Of a stretch of DNA of 64,000 bases, positions 11,193 through 21,145 are shown piece after piece. The DNA is taken from positions 728,809 to 792,808 of the forward strand of contig JASKMD010000155.1 of assembly GCA_030144725.1 (NCBI GenBank), written 5' to 3'. Numbering within the stretch: the first letter of the stretch is position 1; every line of letters starts with the position of its first letter. The translations under genes were made by a program, and so were the position numbers. Source of the DNA: Haematococcus lacustris (lineage: Eukaryota; Chlorophyta; Chlorophyceae; Chlamydomonadales; Haematococcaceae). The notes below the pieces were generated by a model. The model was given only the letters and a program-made list of their open reading frames with translations. It was not told where the DNA came from and made no database searches.

Positions 11193-12315
11193 GTTGGATG
11201 CGAATGAGTCCAAGGGGTGGCACGAGGAGAAGGTGCGCCGATGGCGTCCCGGTGCTCCATGCCCACAGATTCATGCGAGGCACATGGATGCAACTCAGGG
11301 TGCGTTGCCGGGGGGATTGTGAACCGTTGCCACCTGCCAGCCGCAGCTTCATGACAGTCCCACCATGCTTGGTTATAACTAGCGACCTACTCCCGTCAAG
11401 GTTGGGATAACTAGCGACCTGCTCCCATCAATAGGGTGCCAAGAAGTGCGCCTTGTGTCCTTGCTTTGCATGCTGTTCATCCGCGGCCTTTTTGTTGCAT
11501 TGAGAGTCAAAGATGAGATGGAGCACATCATCAACATCTCTGTCGTTCACGTCACCTAGGATTGCGTTTTAACATCACCAATCCTCATCGAAATCTTACA
11601 TGATACTTCAGCTTTGCATGTGGAGCGAGGCCAAGCAGCCTGAATGATGATGACAGATCAGTAGGTATGACTCAACACCAAATAAGGCGCCTAACTATAG
11701 CACAAACACCTGGCATTCACACCAATGCGTGACACTAGCCAGGGCTACATTTGAATGTTGCCACGAAGGAGCAGCAAGCACATGATCAAGAAGGAATGAA
11801 GACTAGATGACTGATACTGTACAGAGCGACGGACGGACATCCGATATGGAACCTAGGCATGCCGGCTGGGTCATTGACCTGTATGGTGCACGCTAGCAAG
11901 CTCAAGAATGAGTAGGTAGGCCATCAGGCCTGCTACACTGCAACTTGGCTGCATGGCACACAGGGACCCACACGCACCCCGTCGGCAAGAAAGAGTAAGT
12001 CATGCACTGTGGCAGGGTGGCCGATGAGTAGAGCCAGGTTTGTACCTGCACCTTGCCACACAGGTCACAAGATGACAGAGCAAGCAAGAAATGACAGGAG
12101 TAACCAGCGTGACCCAGAGCAGATCCCCAGAGCTACTTGGTGAGCCCCCTGCTTAGGACTTGTCGAGACTGACTGACACCCACTTGGCCAATGGCATGGC
12201 TAGGGGCAAGCAAGCACGGCTTCCACAAATGCTAGGCGCTGCTGGGCCCACTTGAGCCAGCATCAGCATCAACTCTGCACATCTCAAGGCCTCAGGGGCA
12301 GGAAGTCACAGGTGG
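11193..12315. other. Intergenic, 1.1 kb, no gene seen
   Basis: Promoter side of the TPR gene and 3' side of the dynamin-related gene. A tandem duplication of about 30 bases (ATAACTAGCGACCT...) occurs at 11,374-11,402 and 11,407-11,435. Open frames here are short and lack codon character or splice signals. Confidence 0.4.
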
Positions 12316-15300
12316 TCACAGTGAGGCGGTGCGCATGGCGACCAGTGCCCCCTGCAGTGCGTCACGCTGCGCACACAGCTCAGCCCGCCGCCTGCTGGTC
12401 AGCTCATCCTCCTGGAGGAGGGCGGCCAGGCTGGCAGCGTCCCTGCCAGCCAGCAGCGTGCTGACCAGCCGCGGCTTGATCTCAGTGCCAAACCTGGAGG
12501 GCACAGCGCCAATGTTGGAACAGCAGATGAGGGCAACTGGGCCAGCAGGTTGGGGCTGTGAGTGTGGTTTGTTCAAAATTTGACACGTGCACAAGGCAAA
12601 ATGATCTTCAATAGCTTGCCATGTTGATGCACGTGATTGCCTTTACTACCACATCATAGCTTCCCAGGGTATGCGCTCCTCATATGCGCTGCCTGGATCA
12701 ACAGTTGCTCGACTCGACTCTCCATGCAAGCACATGGATTAGCAGTGGGTTGACACAGCACATGGCCCTGAGCAACTCCATGCAAGCACCTTGCAATAAG
12801 GTAGTGCATGACGTGCATGGGGACATTGTCCACAAGCCTCCTGCTGGCCAGCGTGAAGTAGGTGAGCGCCTGCATGCCAGGCAGCACCAGAGGAGGAGCT
12901 ACACCCTAACAAGCCTTATAGGTCGTTTTGTAGCTCTAATGGCATGGCAAGGCAAGGCAGGGCGCACAAAGACACTGACACCCACAGCACCAGGCATCTT
13001 GCCGACACTTCTTGCCAGTACAGCAGCACGGTGCCTCTTAAATAAAGATGAGGGTGACCAAGTGTGACAGCACAGGGTGCCAAGTGTGAGAGCACAGAGT
13101 GCCGAGTGGGTGCCACTTACCACTGCGACCATGGTCAGCACCTGGTCCCCACTCAGGCTGCTGAGGCTGCCAGTCGCCGCTGCTGGGCCATTGCCTTGCC
13201 CTGCACTCTGATGCGCCTCTGGGCCCACCATAGCCGCCACGGACAGCTGCTGCAGCACGCTGTTGCAGGTGGTCTCAAAGCCGTGCCGGTTCAGCGTGAA
13301 GGGTGGCAGCAGACCGCCAGTCTCCATCGTGACCAGGCCCTCAACAAAGGTGAGAGCGCCCGCAGCCACCTCCTCAACCAGAGCGGTCACAACAGCACGG
13401 GCAGCACGGTGCACCCCTGGGCAGCGCCCCAGCCGCTGGACTAGCACACTCGCCACAGTGGAGGACAGGGCATCGCGGCTGGCAGCCAGCAAGCGGTGGG
13501 CTGCGTCCCCCCAGCCGCTGCTGCTGCCCGTCACCAGGGTGCGCAGGGCGGCATAGGAGGTGAAGCCAGGCAGCTGCAAGCGGGCAGGGCAGCAGCAGGG
13601 TGGGGTGATGGCAAGGTGTGGGCATAGTGAGACAAAGAGGCAGGGAGGGGCAGGGAGGGTTCGGATAACATAACAGCTTATGGCAGCGTAGGGAGGAATG
13701 TACAAGGGACCAGCCTTACCTCCAGCCCACGGTGCGCCTCAACAAGCTCGCGCACGTCTTCCAGCGACAGTGGAGGGGTCGACGACCCTGGGCACATCAC
13801 AGTGCCGCTGTCCCCCGTCATGCCGCTGTCTACCGGGAGCGCACAGATGCCGTCACCGGCCGCGTCGATGTCCGTAGTGCAGGAGAACAGCGTTGAACCG
13901 ACAATGAAGGAGGGCTTGGAGGCGTACACTGAGGTTTTGAACATCTCAAAGTGGGACATGAGTGTGCCCCACAGTGCGCGATCGCCCGGACGGTTTGGCG
14001 AACCTGTGGCACCCCCACTGTCTGTGTCTGTTCGCCCACCCAGGGCAGATCGGGCAGACATAGAGCTGTTTCTGGGCGTGCTCCGAGGGGTGTTCTTATC
14101 TGGAGTGCCGATGGCGTTGCGCGGGCTGGCTTTGGGCAGTGCTGGTGATGGCGATGCAAGCACGGGCGTGGAGCTGGTACTGCTGTGTGGAGCCAGTTGG
14201 CGAGCAATATGCCTGCGACGGGGACGGACGATGGCAATGATCTTGGTATCTATGGTGGCAGATATACCCAATGGTACATCCAGTGGCAGGCAGACAGACA
14301 GAGCAGAAAGGTTTAGGAACAGTGTCCCAGTCAGGACTCACCCACAGACATCATCGACCATGTTGGCCATGGCAGCATGCAGTACCTCCACAGAGGCCCC
14401 AGCAAGGCCCATGGCAGGCGCAGGGCGCAGCCCACCCAGCATCTGTGGCTGAGACATGCTGGGCGGCAGCTGCGCAAGCACGGCTTCCACAGCTGCTAGG
14501 CGCTGCTGGGCAGTGGCTTGCAGGGCTGGTAGGCTGCGCTGGGCAAGGTCAGCCAGCAGCTGCGCCAGTGCATTGCGCAGCCGCGTGCTGCCTGCATAGG
14601 GATGGGAGGGAGGGCAACAGGCAGAACTGGGCAGCACAGGACCACTGCTTGCCACACGCTGACATCACTGGGAATGACATCAATTGTGTGATTTTGTGAG
14701 TGTCATGCAATGATGACTATGCTTGGAACCACAACAGCGAGTGCAGCTGAGCAAGCTGGCCGTGAAGCAAAGGAGGGCCAGGGGTGCTGATGGAGGGCAG
14801 CAGCAAGACCCACCCAGGCGGCAGGCCAGGGGTGTGTTGGACAGCTGGGCCCAGGGTTGTGTCTGAGAGAAGAAGGCAGCTTCCAAGGACCGCGCTGTGG
14901 CACTGTCCATGCCTGCCATGACATGGGACTGGCTGGGATTGCGCACACAGTAGTACCCTAGCGCCAGGGGCCACCTGCGACCCCGCACGTAACATGTACT
15001 GCATGCGTTGCCTGAAATGGCAGCACTATGCAGAGGCGGCAGGTGGAGCGAATGCCGCACTGTGACACAAGCTGAGCAGCCATATCCTCTTCAATTCCAT
15101 TGCAGTGTTGTTGCCACCGCAGCGCAAGCACAGAAGGTAAGACTGTGCCTGCACCGTCACCATAAAATGTGCATGCGCAAGCATGCCAGCCAGCCAGCAA
15201 GCCAACCAGGCAGCCAGGGCAGTGTAGGTGAGCGATGCTGAATCCTCAGGGCTTGAATGTGGCCCTCTGCAGCCGTGCTCATGACCTTGCCATGCGTACC

Positions 15301-17279
15301 TGTTGCCCTGCAGAACATCAAGCCAGGCGGCGTGGCACCCAGGCTCGATCATGTCTGGCTTGGTCAGCACACCCAGGGTCCTGCTGCCGCTGGGGTCCAG
15401 CTCCCGAACCAGGCCCAGCACACCCTGCGCCGCCGCAGCCCACAGCACAGCTTGATGCCGGCAGTAGGTCGAGGAGGGTTATGGCAGGATGTAGGCCGTG
15501 CAGTGACAGGGTGAGAGTGAACATGCAACCATACTGTGTGTTTCTCTGGTCACACTGTGATGGATCCTGGGCTCCTGATGGCAGACGTAAACAGCCACAG
15601 GAGCCCAAGTCGCTGGCAGCGTGTCTTGCCTGCGTGTCCAGGTCCTCTTTGCAGGTCACCACGGCCACAATGATGGCGCTGGGGCGGCTGGCGTACTCGC
15701 GCACCAGGCCTGTCACCAGCTCAGGGTAGTCGGGCAGCGGGCTGCCCAGGCAGTTGGCAACAGGGGCTTCCACAGCATGGATGATGCCGGGCAGGTCAAC
15801 CTGCAAGGCGAGCAGCGCCAGTGAGTGTTGAAAGGTGGCGGGACAGAGACTGGGGTAGGTTGCTCAGATTATGACACACAGGGTTCGAGAGGGTGGGACA
15901 CATGAAGACACACTTATCAGGGTGAAAAGGCTGGGGTCATGTAGACACATGCCAAGGGCTCCTGACCCCTCCCCCTGGTGCTACACCTGCCCTGTCTTTG
16001 CCTCAACCCTGGCTGCTCCTGCCTCACCAGCGTGAGGCTGACAGGCGCACACTCAACCTCCAGCACCACTGTGTTGCGTGTAAACATTAGCGGCTGCCCT
16101 GAGGCACTGGGTTGCAGCAGCAGTTCTTGCGCTCGGCGCACTGCAGGCTCCACACCCCCAGGGTGAAGGATGCCAGCCTAGAGAAACACAACGCACAGCA
16201 GAGATATGAGGGAGTGTCATGTTCACACACATAGCAGGAACACAAAAATAGGGGCCCATTACTAATGTGATCAACCAGAGGGAAGGAAAATGGTATGTGT
16301 TGCATGTGAGGCTTACATTTGGACATGTGAGATCACACCAACACCTACATGCCTCCATGTATGTCATCCTCAGACTGAGCTACTTCCAGCCATCTATTTG
16401 TCAATGCCAGTCACACCTGAACCACCTCCTCCACCGGAGAAGCCAGCTTCTGACCATCAGGGCCCCACTCTCGCCTGACCAGCACTCGTGCCTTCCACTG
16501 ATTCCTGCTGCAGCTGCCGCCCAGCACGACTGTGTTACTGGGTCCTGGAACCGGGCTGCTGCTCATGCGGGCCTCCAAAGGGCAACGAGTGCATGTGCCA
16601 TCGCTCCGGGGGAGGGCCACGCCACACAGGGCCTCTGAGAGGTCACAGGCATGCAGACACCTAGGCGGATGAGTGCAACTGGGGTGGCATCATAGTCACA
16701 ACAAACTGTGTAGCAAGAAGGCAACCCACCAAGAACGGATGATTTCCCAGCGCTCTGGTTGCCACACACAACAATCTGAGGCAAGTCCAGGACTGCGTGG
16801 GCACCTGCACTGCGCATGGCATCCACGGTTGATACCATGCGATGAGCCAGCATTGCGTACTCCGTGTTCTGCAAATGGCCGTAAAGGAGAAATCATTGTG
16901 AGTTACACAGGGCAAAGCACAGGTTTGCCCTCAGTTGGTGAGAAAGGCAATCAGTAACAGTAAACCTTGGACACAGGCCAACGCACTTCGTAAAGCTGCT
17001 CCGCATCGCGCTTTGGGGCAATGGGCGCAACAGGTTCCGCTTGAGCTATAGCGGGTAGTGGAACTGCCTCGGCCTCGCAGTGAACGACAATTGGAGGCTG
17101 CACGCGTGGCTAACAACTCTGCGTGAGGTTGTTTCTGAGTCCGCAAAGTTGGGGCAGGACCCCACATTTGCTTTAGCTTTAGCAGCAGCATTGGCCAGAG
17201 CTACTGCTGTTGCTCGACTGGGCGTGTGTCGTTCAATGTATTCGCGTTCTTCCGCGCGAGGTCGAAGACAGCAAGCCAT
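12316..17279 (-). CDS. Dynamin-related GTPase (DRP), 13 exons, 891 aa
   Basis: Large GTPase that would assemble on membranes. Exons: 17279-17166, 17097-16987, 16868-16730, 16634-16417, 16177-16028, 15800-15630, 15424-15300, 14974-14814, 14591-14346, 14249-13720, 13573-13121, 12869-12790, 12493-12316. Phase is kept throughout. G1 is GNQSAGKSS at residues 111-119; G2 lies in GTCTRCP near 134-140; G3 is DLPG at 246-249; G4 is TKPD at 322-325. The WPLALGYYCVRNPSQ block and a C-terminal GED-like helix (DELTSRRRAELCAQRDALQG) follow. No PH or proline-rich domain is evident. About 100 low-complexity residues (Ser/Pro/Arg) sit in the stalk region encoded by exon 10. The N terminus has an Ala-rich extension whose first intron is the least certain. 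The intron at 15,629 uses a GC donor (CAG|GCAAGA). Which DRP subfamily it belongs to is not resolved. Confidence 0.88.
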
Positions 17280-17426
17280 CCTCTGTGTTCTTCGCTGTTT
17301 GTTCTTATGGATGGCAGCTTACAACGCAAGGTCGGTTATGCGGATGGTCAAAGTAGTCAAGCCATCAAGTAGTCACACCCCATGCATGAATGCGGTGAGC
17401 ATTTCAGCAGGACCAGCTCAGAACTC

Positions 17427-18530
17427 CAGCCCCCTCGTCCCTCACCAGGGCCTCCATTCGAGACGGAGCAAGGACCACTAGGGATCACCAGGGAGCACTC
17501 AAACTGTTGTTAGGGGCTGTGTGGAGTAATGCACATGGCACATGGTCGCCTACCACCTACACCATTGCCTGACCCATGTGACAGGGCTATAGCGTAACGT
17601 TGGCATGACCTGCATGCATTTTTTATAAGCTGATGACAGCTCAAGAAGGGGGCACACACTACTGTGCCACAACAGGCTGTTGGGCCTTGGGTGGGCCGCA
17701 CCCGCTTGTAGCCCACGCCTGGGTACTCCTTGACCTTGGCTGGCAGCGCTTCCTGGTCTTTCCAGTAGCACAGCTCCAGAGGTCGCCACCTGCTCTCCCC
17801 AATGCGCTACATGTTGAGCGCTGCAGTGCAGTCCCTGTCCAGCCACCTGCCTGGCTGTGGGTGCTGGCTTGGCTTTGGCAGCCTTGCTCTGGGCCTTGCC
17901 TTTGCCCTTGGTGGGCTGGCTGGGCTCAGATGCCTGCTCAGCCTTGCTGCGCCCGCTGCTCTTGGCTGGCGGGGGAGTGCTGGGCCCTGACTCTGAGGCT
18001 GCTGCCGGTGTGGCCTCCTGGCTGCTGGGTGGGGCTTGTGGGGGCTTGCGTGGTGCCACTGCCGGGCCTACTCCAGCCAAAGGTTTGCAGAGCACACAGC
18101 GCTAGTGCTTAGGTCGCCGTCCCGACACGGGTATGGACAACAGCATTCGCCAACAGCCACTAGGCGTAGGGCTCACAGGGCTCTCAGAAGGGCTATGCAT
18201 ACGCCTTGATAGTACACTGTCATGTGCAATAATAATACAGCAGGGCTAGGCCTGGTACATGTAGCATCCTTCTCTGGGTGAAAGACTAATCGTACAGCGA
18301 GATCTGGCAATGCCTGGCATTGAGTCATATCGCAGTTTTCAGCAACGGGGCAGTATGGGAGGCCTGCACGGCTACCTGTTCTCTACGGTCACAGTGATAA
18401 CCTGTAAGGAAAGACTCAGCCCCCTTGTCCCTCACTAGGGCCTCCATTTGAGCCGGACCAGTATTGGCCACTAGCAGCCACTAGCGGGAATACTAGGGAC
18501 CACTAGTGGCCCAACTCAAATGGTGGCCGC
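17427..18530. repeat. Pair of 41-bp direct repeats flanking TnpB-like relic
   Basis: 17,427-17,467 and 18,417-18,457 match in 37 of 41 positions by eye and lie in the same orientation on either side of the relic at 17.6-18.1 kb. The second copy also forms a hairpin: CCATTTGAG near 18,443 pairs with CTCAAATGG near 18,514. They could be ends of a non-autonomous element or a recombination scar. Confidence 0.55.
17640..18066 (-). pseudogene. TnpB/Fanzor-like C-terminal relic, copy 1
   Basis: Read on the minus strand, this shows a Lys/Pro/Ala-rich linker (18,063-17,860), then GRWLDRD with TAALNM, then RWRPLELCYWKDQEALPAK and a GYKRVR tail. The D-R-D-x-N-A-A-x-N motif is the RuvC-III signature of TnpB and its eukaryotic Fanzor relatives. 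Here the motif's first Asn is Thr, and an in-frame TAG follows LNM. The linker and the motif are also in different frames. The copy is therefore broken. Only the C-terminal part is present. Family assignment rests on the motif and on recall of similar algal proteins, not on an alignment. Confidence 0.55.
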
Positions 18531-18556
18531 TTCAACACCCTTGCATCAAGTTCGTG
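18527..18556 (+). repeat. 30-bp repeat, copy A
   Basis: Identical over 30 bases to 20,675-20,704, in the same orientation. The two copies bracket the hypothetical 516-aa gene, copy A just beyond its stop codon. Confidence 0.75.
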
Positions 18557-18567
18557 GAAGGTAGGAC

Positions 18568-18766
18568 TCAGCCCAGAGGGCACAGCTGCCAGTAGCCAAA
18601 CACTAGGCTCCCCTCCGACTTTGCAGTGCTGAAGGGCCCGGCGCGGCTCAGTGCTGTGCCCCTCGCTAACCCTAGCTGCACTGACCTGCCAGCCCACCTC
18701 TTCTCCCCCTCCCTTCCCTCCCTTCCCTCCCTTCCCTCCACCTCGCCATCACCATCACCATCAGCC

Positions 18767-18819
<53 letters not shown>

Positions 18820-20546
18820 GTCGTCACCATCAAACTGATAGCCCAGGCCATCCCAGCTCAGACCTTGCAGCCCACCACCACCACCCTCCCCCTCGCCCCC
18901 GGCCACCTCACCCACGACGATGTGGGTCACAAGCTGGACGCCCTCGTCCTCTGCCTCCCCCTCCAGGCCGCCCTCGCCCGCCCTGAACCAGTAGGTGCTG
19001 GGCCGCCGACCTTTTGACCCCAGTCTGCCGGCACCCTCTGCCGCCTCCCTCCTAGAGGGGGTGCCCCAGCAGTCAGCATCCCCAGGGGGGCAGGGTGGGG
19101 GGCCGCCTGGGCTGCCACCCAGTTGCTGAGCGCTGGGGTGACCAGCCTCATGGAGAGGGGTGGCCAGCCTGGGGCCTTTCTGGTGCAGCCTGTTGGACGC
19201 TGTGGGGCGAGCTCGCCGGCGCCAGCGGGGGCCGTCAGACTGGCCCTGACTGCTGCTGCTGCTGCTGCTGCTGCTGGCCTCACTACAGCTGCTACTGACC
19301 TGGCTGGCACTGGTGGCATCAGCACCAGGTTGACCAGTGCTGTCAGTTTCACAGTGCTTTGGCTGTGAATGCAGGTCATGGCAGGCTGGCATCATGAGGC
19401 CGGTGCTGTCCTTGTCGCAACCGCTGCTACTTGTATTTTCATTAAGACCACAGGCACTGGGTGCTTGCTGTGGCTGCTGTGGGGGAGGATGGGGGCCAGC
19501 CCAGCACCCCTGGCTGCTCATGAAGTCGGTGACTGTGCTGGTGCCCTGCCTGCTGCCAGCCCCTTGCAGCGGCTCGCCCATGTCCTGACCAGGGCTGAGG
19601 TCAGGGGCCTGCAGGTCAGGCACTGTGCTGGGGCAGTTGGCTGGGACGGGTGGTGTGAGCTCGGATTCAAAGAGTTGCCGGCGCCGCCGCCGCCGCCCCT
19701 GGCCCTGCGCAAGTTCGTTGAGCAGGCTGCTGGGGCTGTGTGCTGGGCCCCCACGGCTGCTGCTGCTGCTGCTGCTGCTGCTGGGGATACGTGGGAACAA
19801 GGAGCGGAAGTTGGGGTCTGCCACCACATCATGCCATTGCAGTAGATGCACCTGCGCAGGCATGAGCACAGCATGCTGCTGGACTCTGGCTGCTGCTGAA
19901 GCGGGGTCAGGCGGGGCTGCTGCCCCTGCTCATGCCTTTAACTGCTGCTCAGGCGGGCTGGGATAGGCTCAGGCAGCTGCTGCTGCTGCTGCAGAGGTTA
20001 GAAGCGCTGCTTGTTCACTGGGTCTACTATGCAAGTGCTGCTATGTGGCCCAGTGCTCTCCAGTGAGTGTGGCTGCTGTAGCTCATGCCTGATGCTTCCC
20101 TTGGTAGACGGCAGACGCCAGCTGACAAAGAGGCAATGAAGCAGGCCTGGCAGAGTTTTAATGAGGCAAGGTGGAATGCTTGCGTGTGGAGGTGGATTGG
20201 ACTGACCGCTCTGAAGTTTTTGGATTGAGCGTCCAGACCAAGCAGGGCTAAGGGGACATTGGCCAAAAAGGGGTCTTGTGCTCGGCTGGCAAGCACCCCA
20301 ACAGACGCTGTTGTGCTGACACCTGGCAGGCTAGGTGGGCTGATAGAAGAAGTAATTGAACGAAGTATAGCGTTTTGCCTGCACGGTACAGCTACGGATT
20401 AGGGCAAGTGGCATCGCCAGCGCCACTACGATCGGAGGGCGCACCACTGAGGGGCGCCCTCCGAGCTTGCCACACGTCGAATCAGCAGGAGCATTAGATA
20501 CAAGCGTGTCGTTTTGAAAACACCGTCGACGCGTTAGTTTACGCAT
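18568..20546 (-). CDS. Hypothetical Ser/Asp-rich protein, 3 exons, 516 aa
   Basis: Family not recognised. Proposed exons 20546-20396, 20322-20207 and 19851-18568 join in phase (GTAGCT and GTCAGT donors, CAG acceptors). The N terminus is basic (MRKLTRRRCFQND) with a hydrophobic stretch near residues 35-50. A short conserved-looking segment follows (DPFLANVPLALLGLDAQSKN, then VHLLQWHDVVADPNFRSLFP). The last exon is low-complexity: a poly-Ser run, an Arg run (GRRRRRR), another poly-Ser run, a run of about 20 consecutive Asp from a CAT/ATC microsatellite near 18,763-18,830, and Glu/Gly-rich DNA. It is a mostly disordered, acidic protein. The last exon is a 1.28-kb open frame; the first two exons are less sure. 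Confidence 0.5.
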
Positions 20547-20674
20547 GCAACATGCAGGTCAATGGCTTGCACAATGTTCAACGCCACAGGTGCAGAGAGT
20601 CTGCTAGGAAACAGCTTAGTGCGGGGCTCTACGGTCAAGCAGCACAGAGCATGTTAGCAAAATTGATAGGGTGC

Positions 20675-20750
20675 CCGCTTCAACACCCTTGCATCAAGTT
20701 CGTGTATATCAAGTTCGTGTATATCAAGTTCGTGTATATATATTGGTGGA
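20675..20750 (+). repeat. 30-bp repeat, copy B, with 15-bp tandem extension
   Basis: Second copy of the 30-bp repeat (20,675-20,704). Its last 13 bases have expanded into tandem TATATCAAGTTCGTG units (20,705-20,734) ending in a TATATATA run. Confidence 0.75.
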
Positions 20751-21145
20751 AGAGCGACATGTTACACTGAAACCGTAGTCAAACATGTTACCATTCACAA
20801 GTCCATTGCCACTCCACACAGAAGACTGATGCGTTCAATGATTTTTCCACAACAAGCTGGGGGAGGGGCTGTCGTAGGCAGAAAGCCTGATAACCCAAAG
20901 CACAGATACGCCAGGTATCTTCTGGAGTGTCCTACATACATCTGTGTTACACACAATCCATGGTCATATGTGGGAGAATCATTGCAGTTCTGCCCTAACT
21001 GCCGGCAACTCGGCGTCGTCGCGGTCATGGCACGAGAATGACTAAGAAGCCCGGACACAGGTGCTATGCGGTCATGTAATAGCAGCAAGCGAGGAGCACG
21101 TACGCGTCATGAGAGAGCAAGAAGAAGCCAACACCGTTTCTACGG
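20751..21145. other. Intergenic, OSBP 3' flank
   Basis: No gene is supported. A short plus-strand frame (about 20,829-21,041) has an odd Cys-rich stretch (CPTYICVTHNP, then FCPNC) but no splice partners. Minus-strand TGTAA occurs near 20,944, about 200 bases past the OSBP stop, and could be its polyadenylation signal. Confidence 0.3.

Noticed and set aside
20829..21041. Small plus-strand frame with Cys pairs (CPTYICVTHNP, FCPNC)
   Set aside because: Isolated, no splice partners or recognisable family; probably chance in the OS​BP 3' flank.
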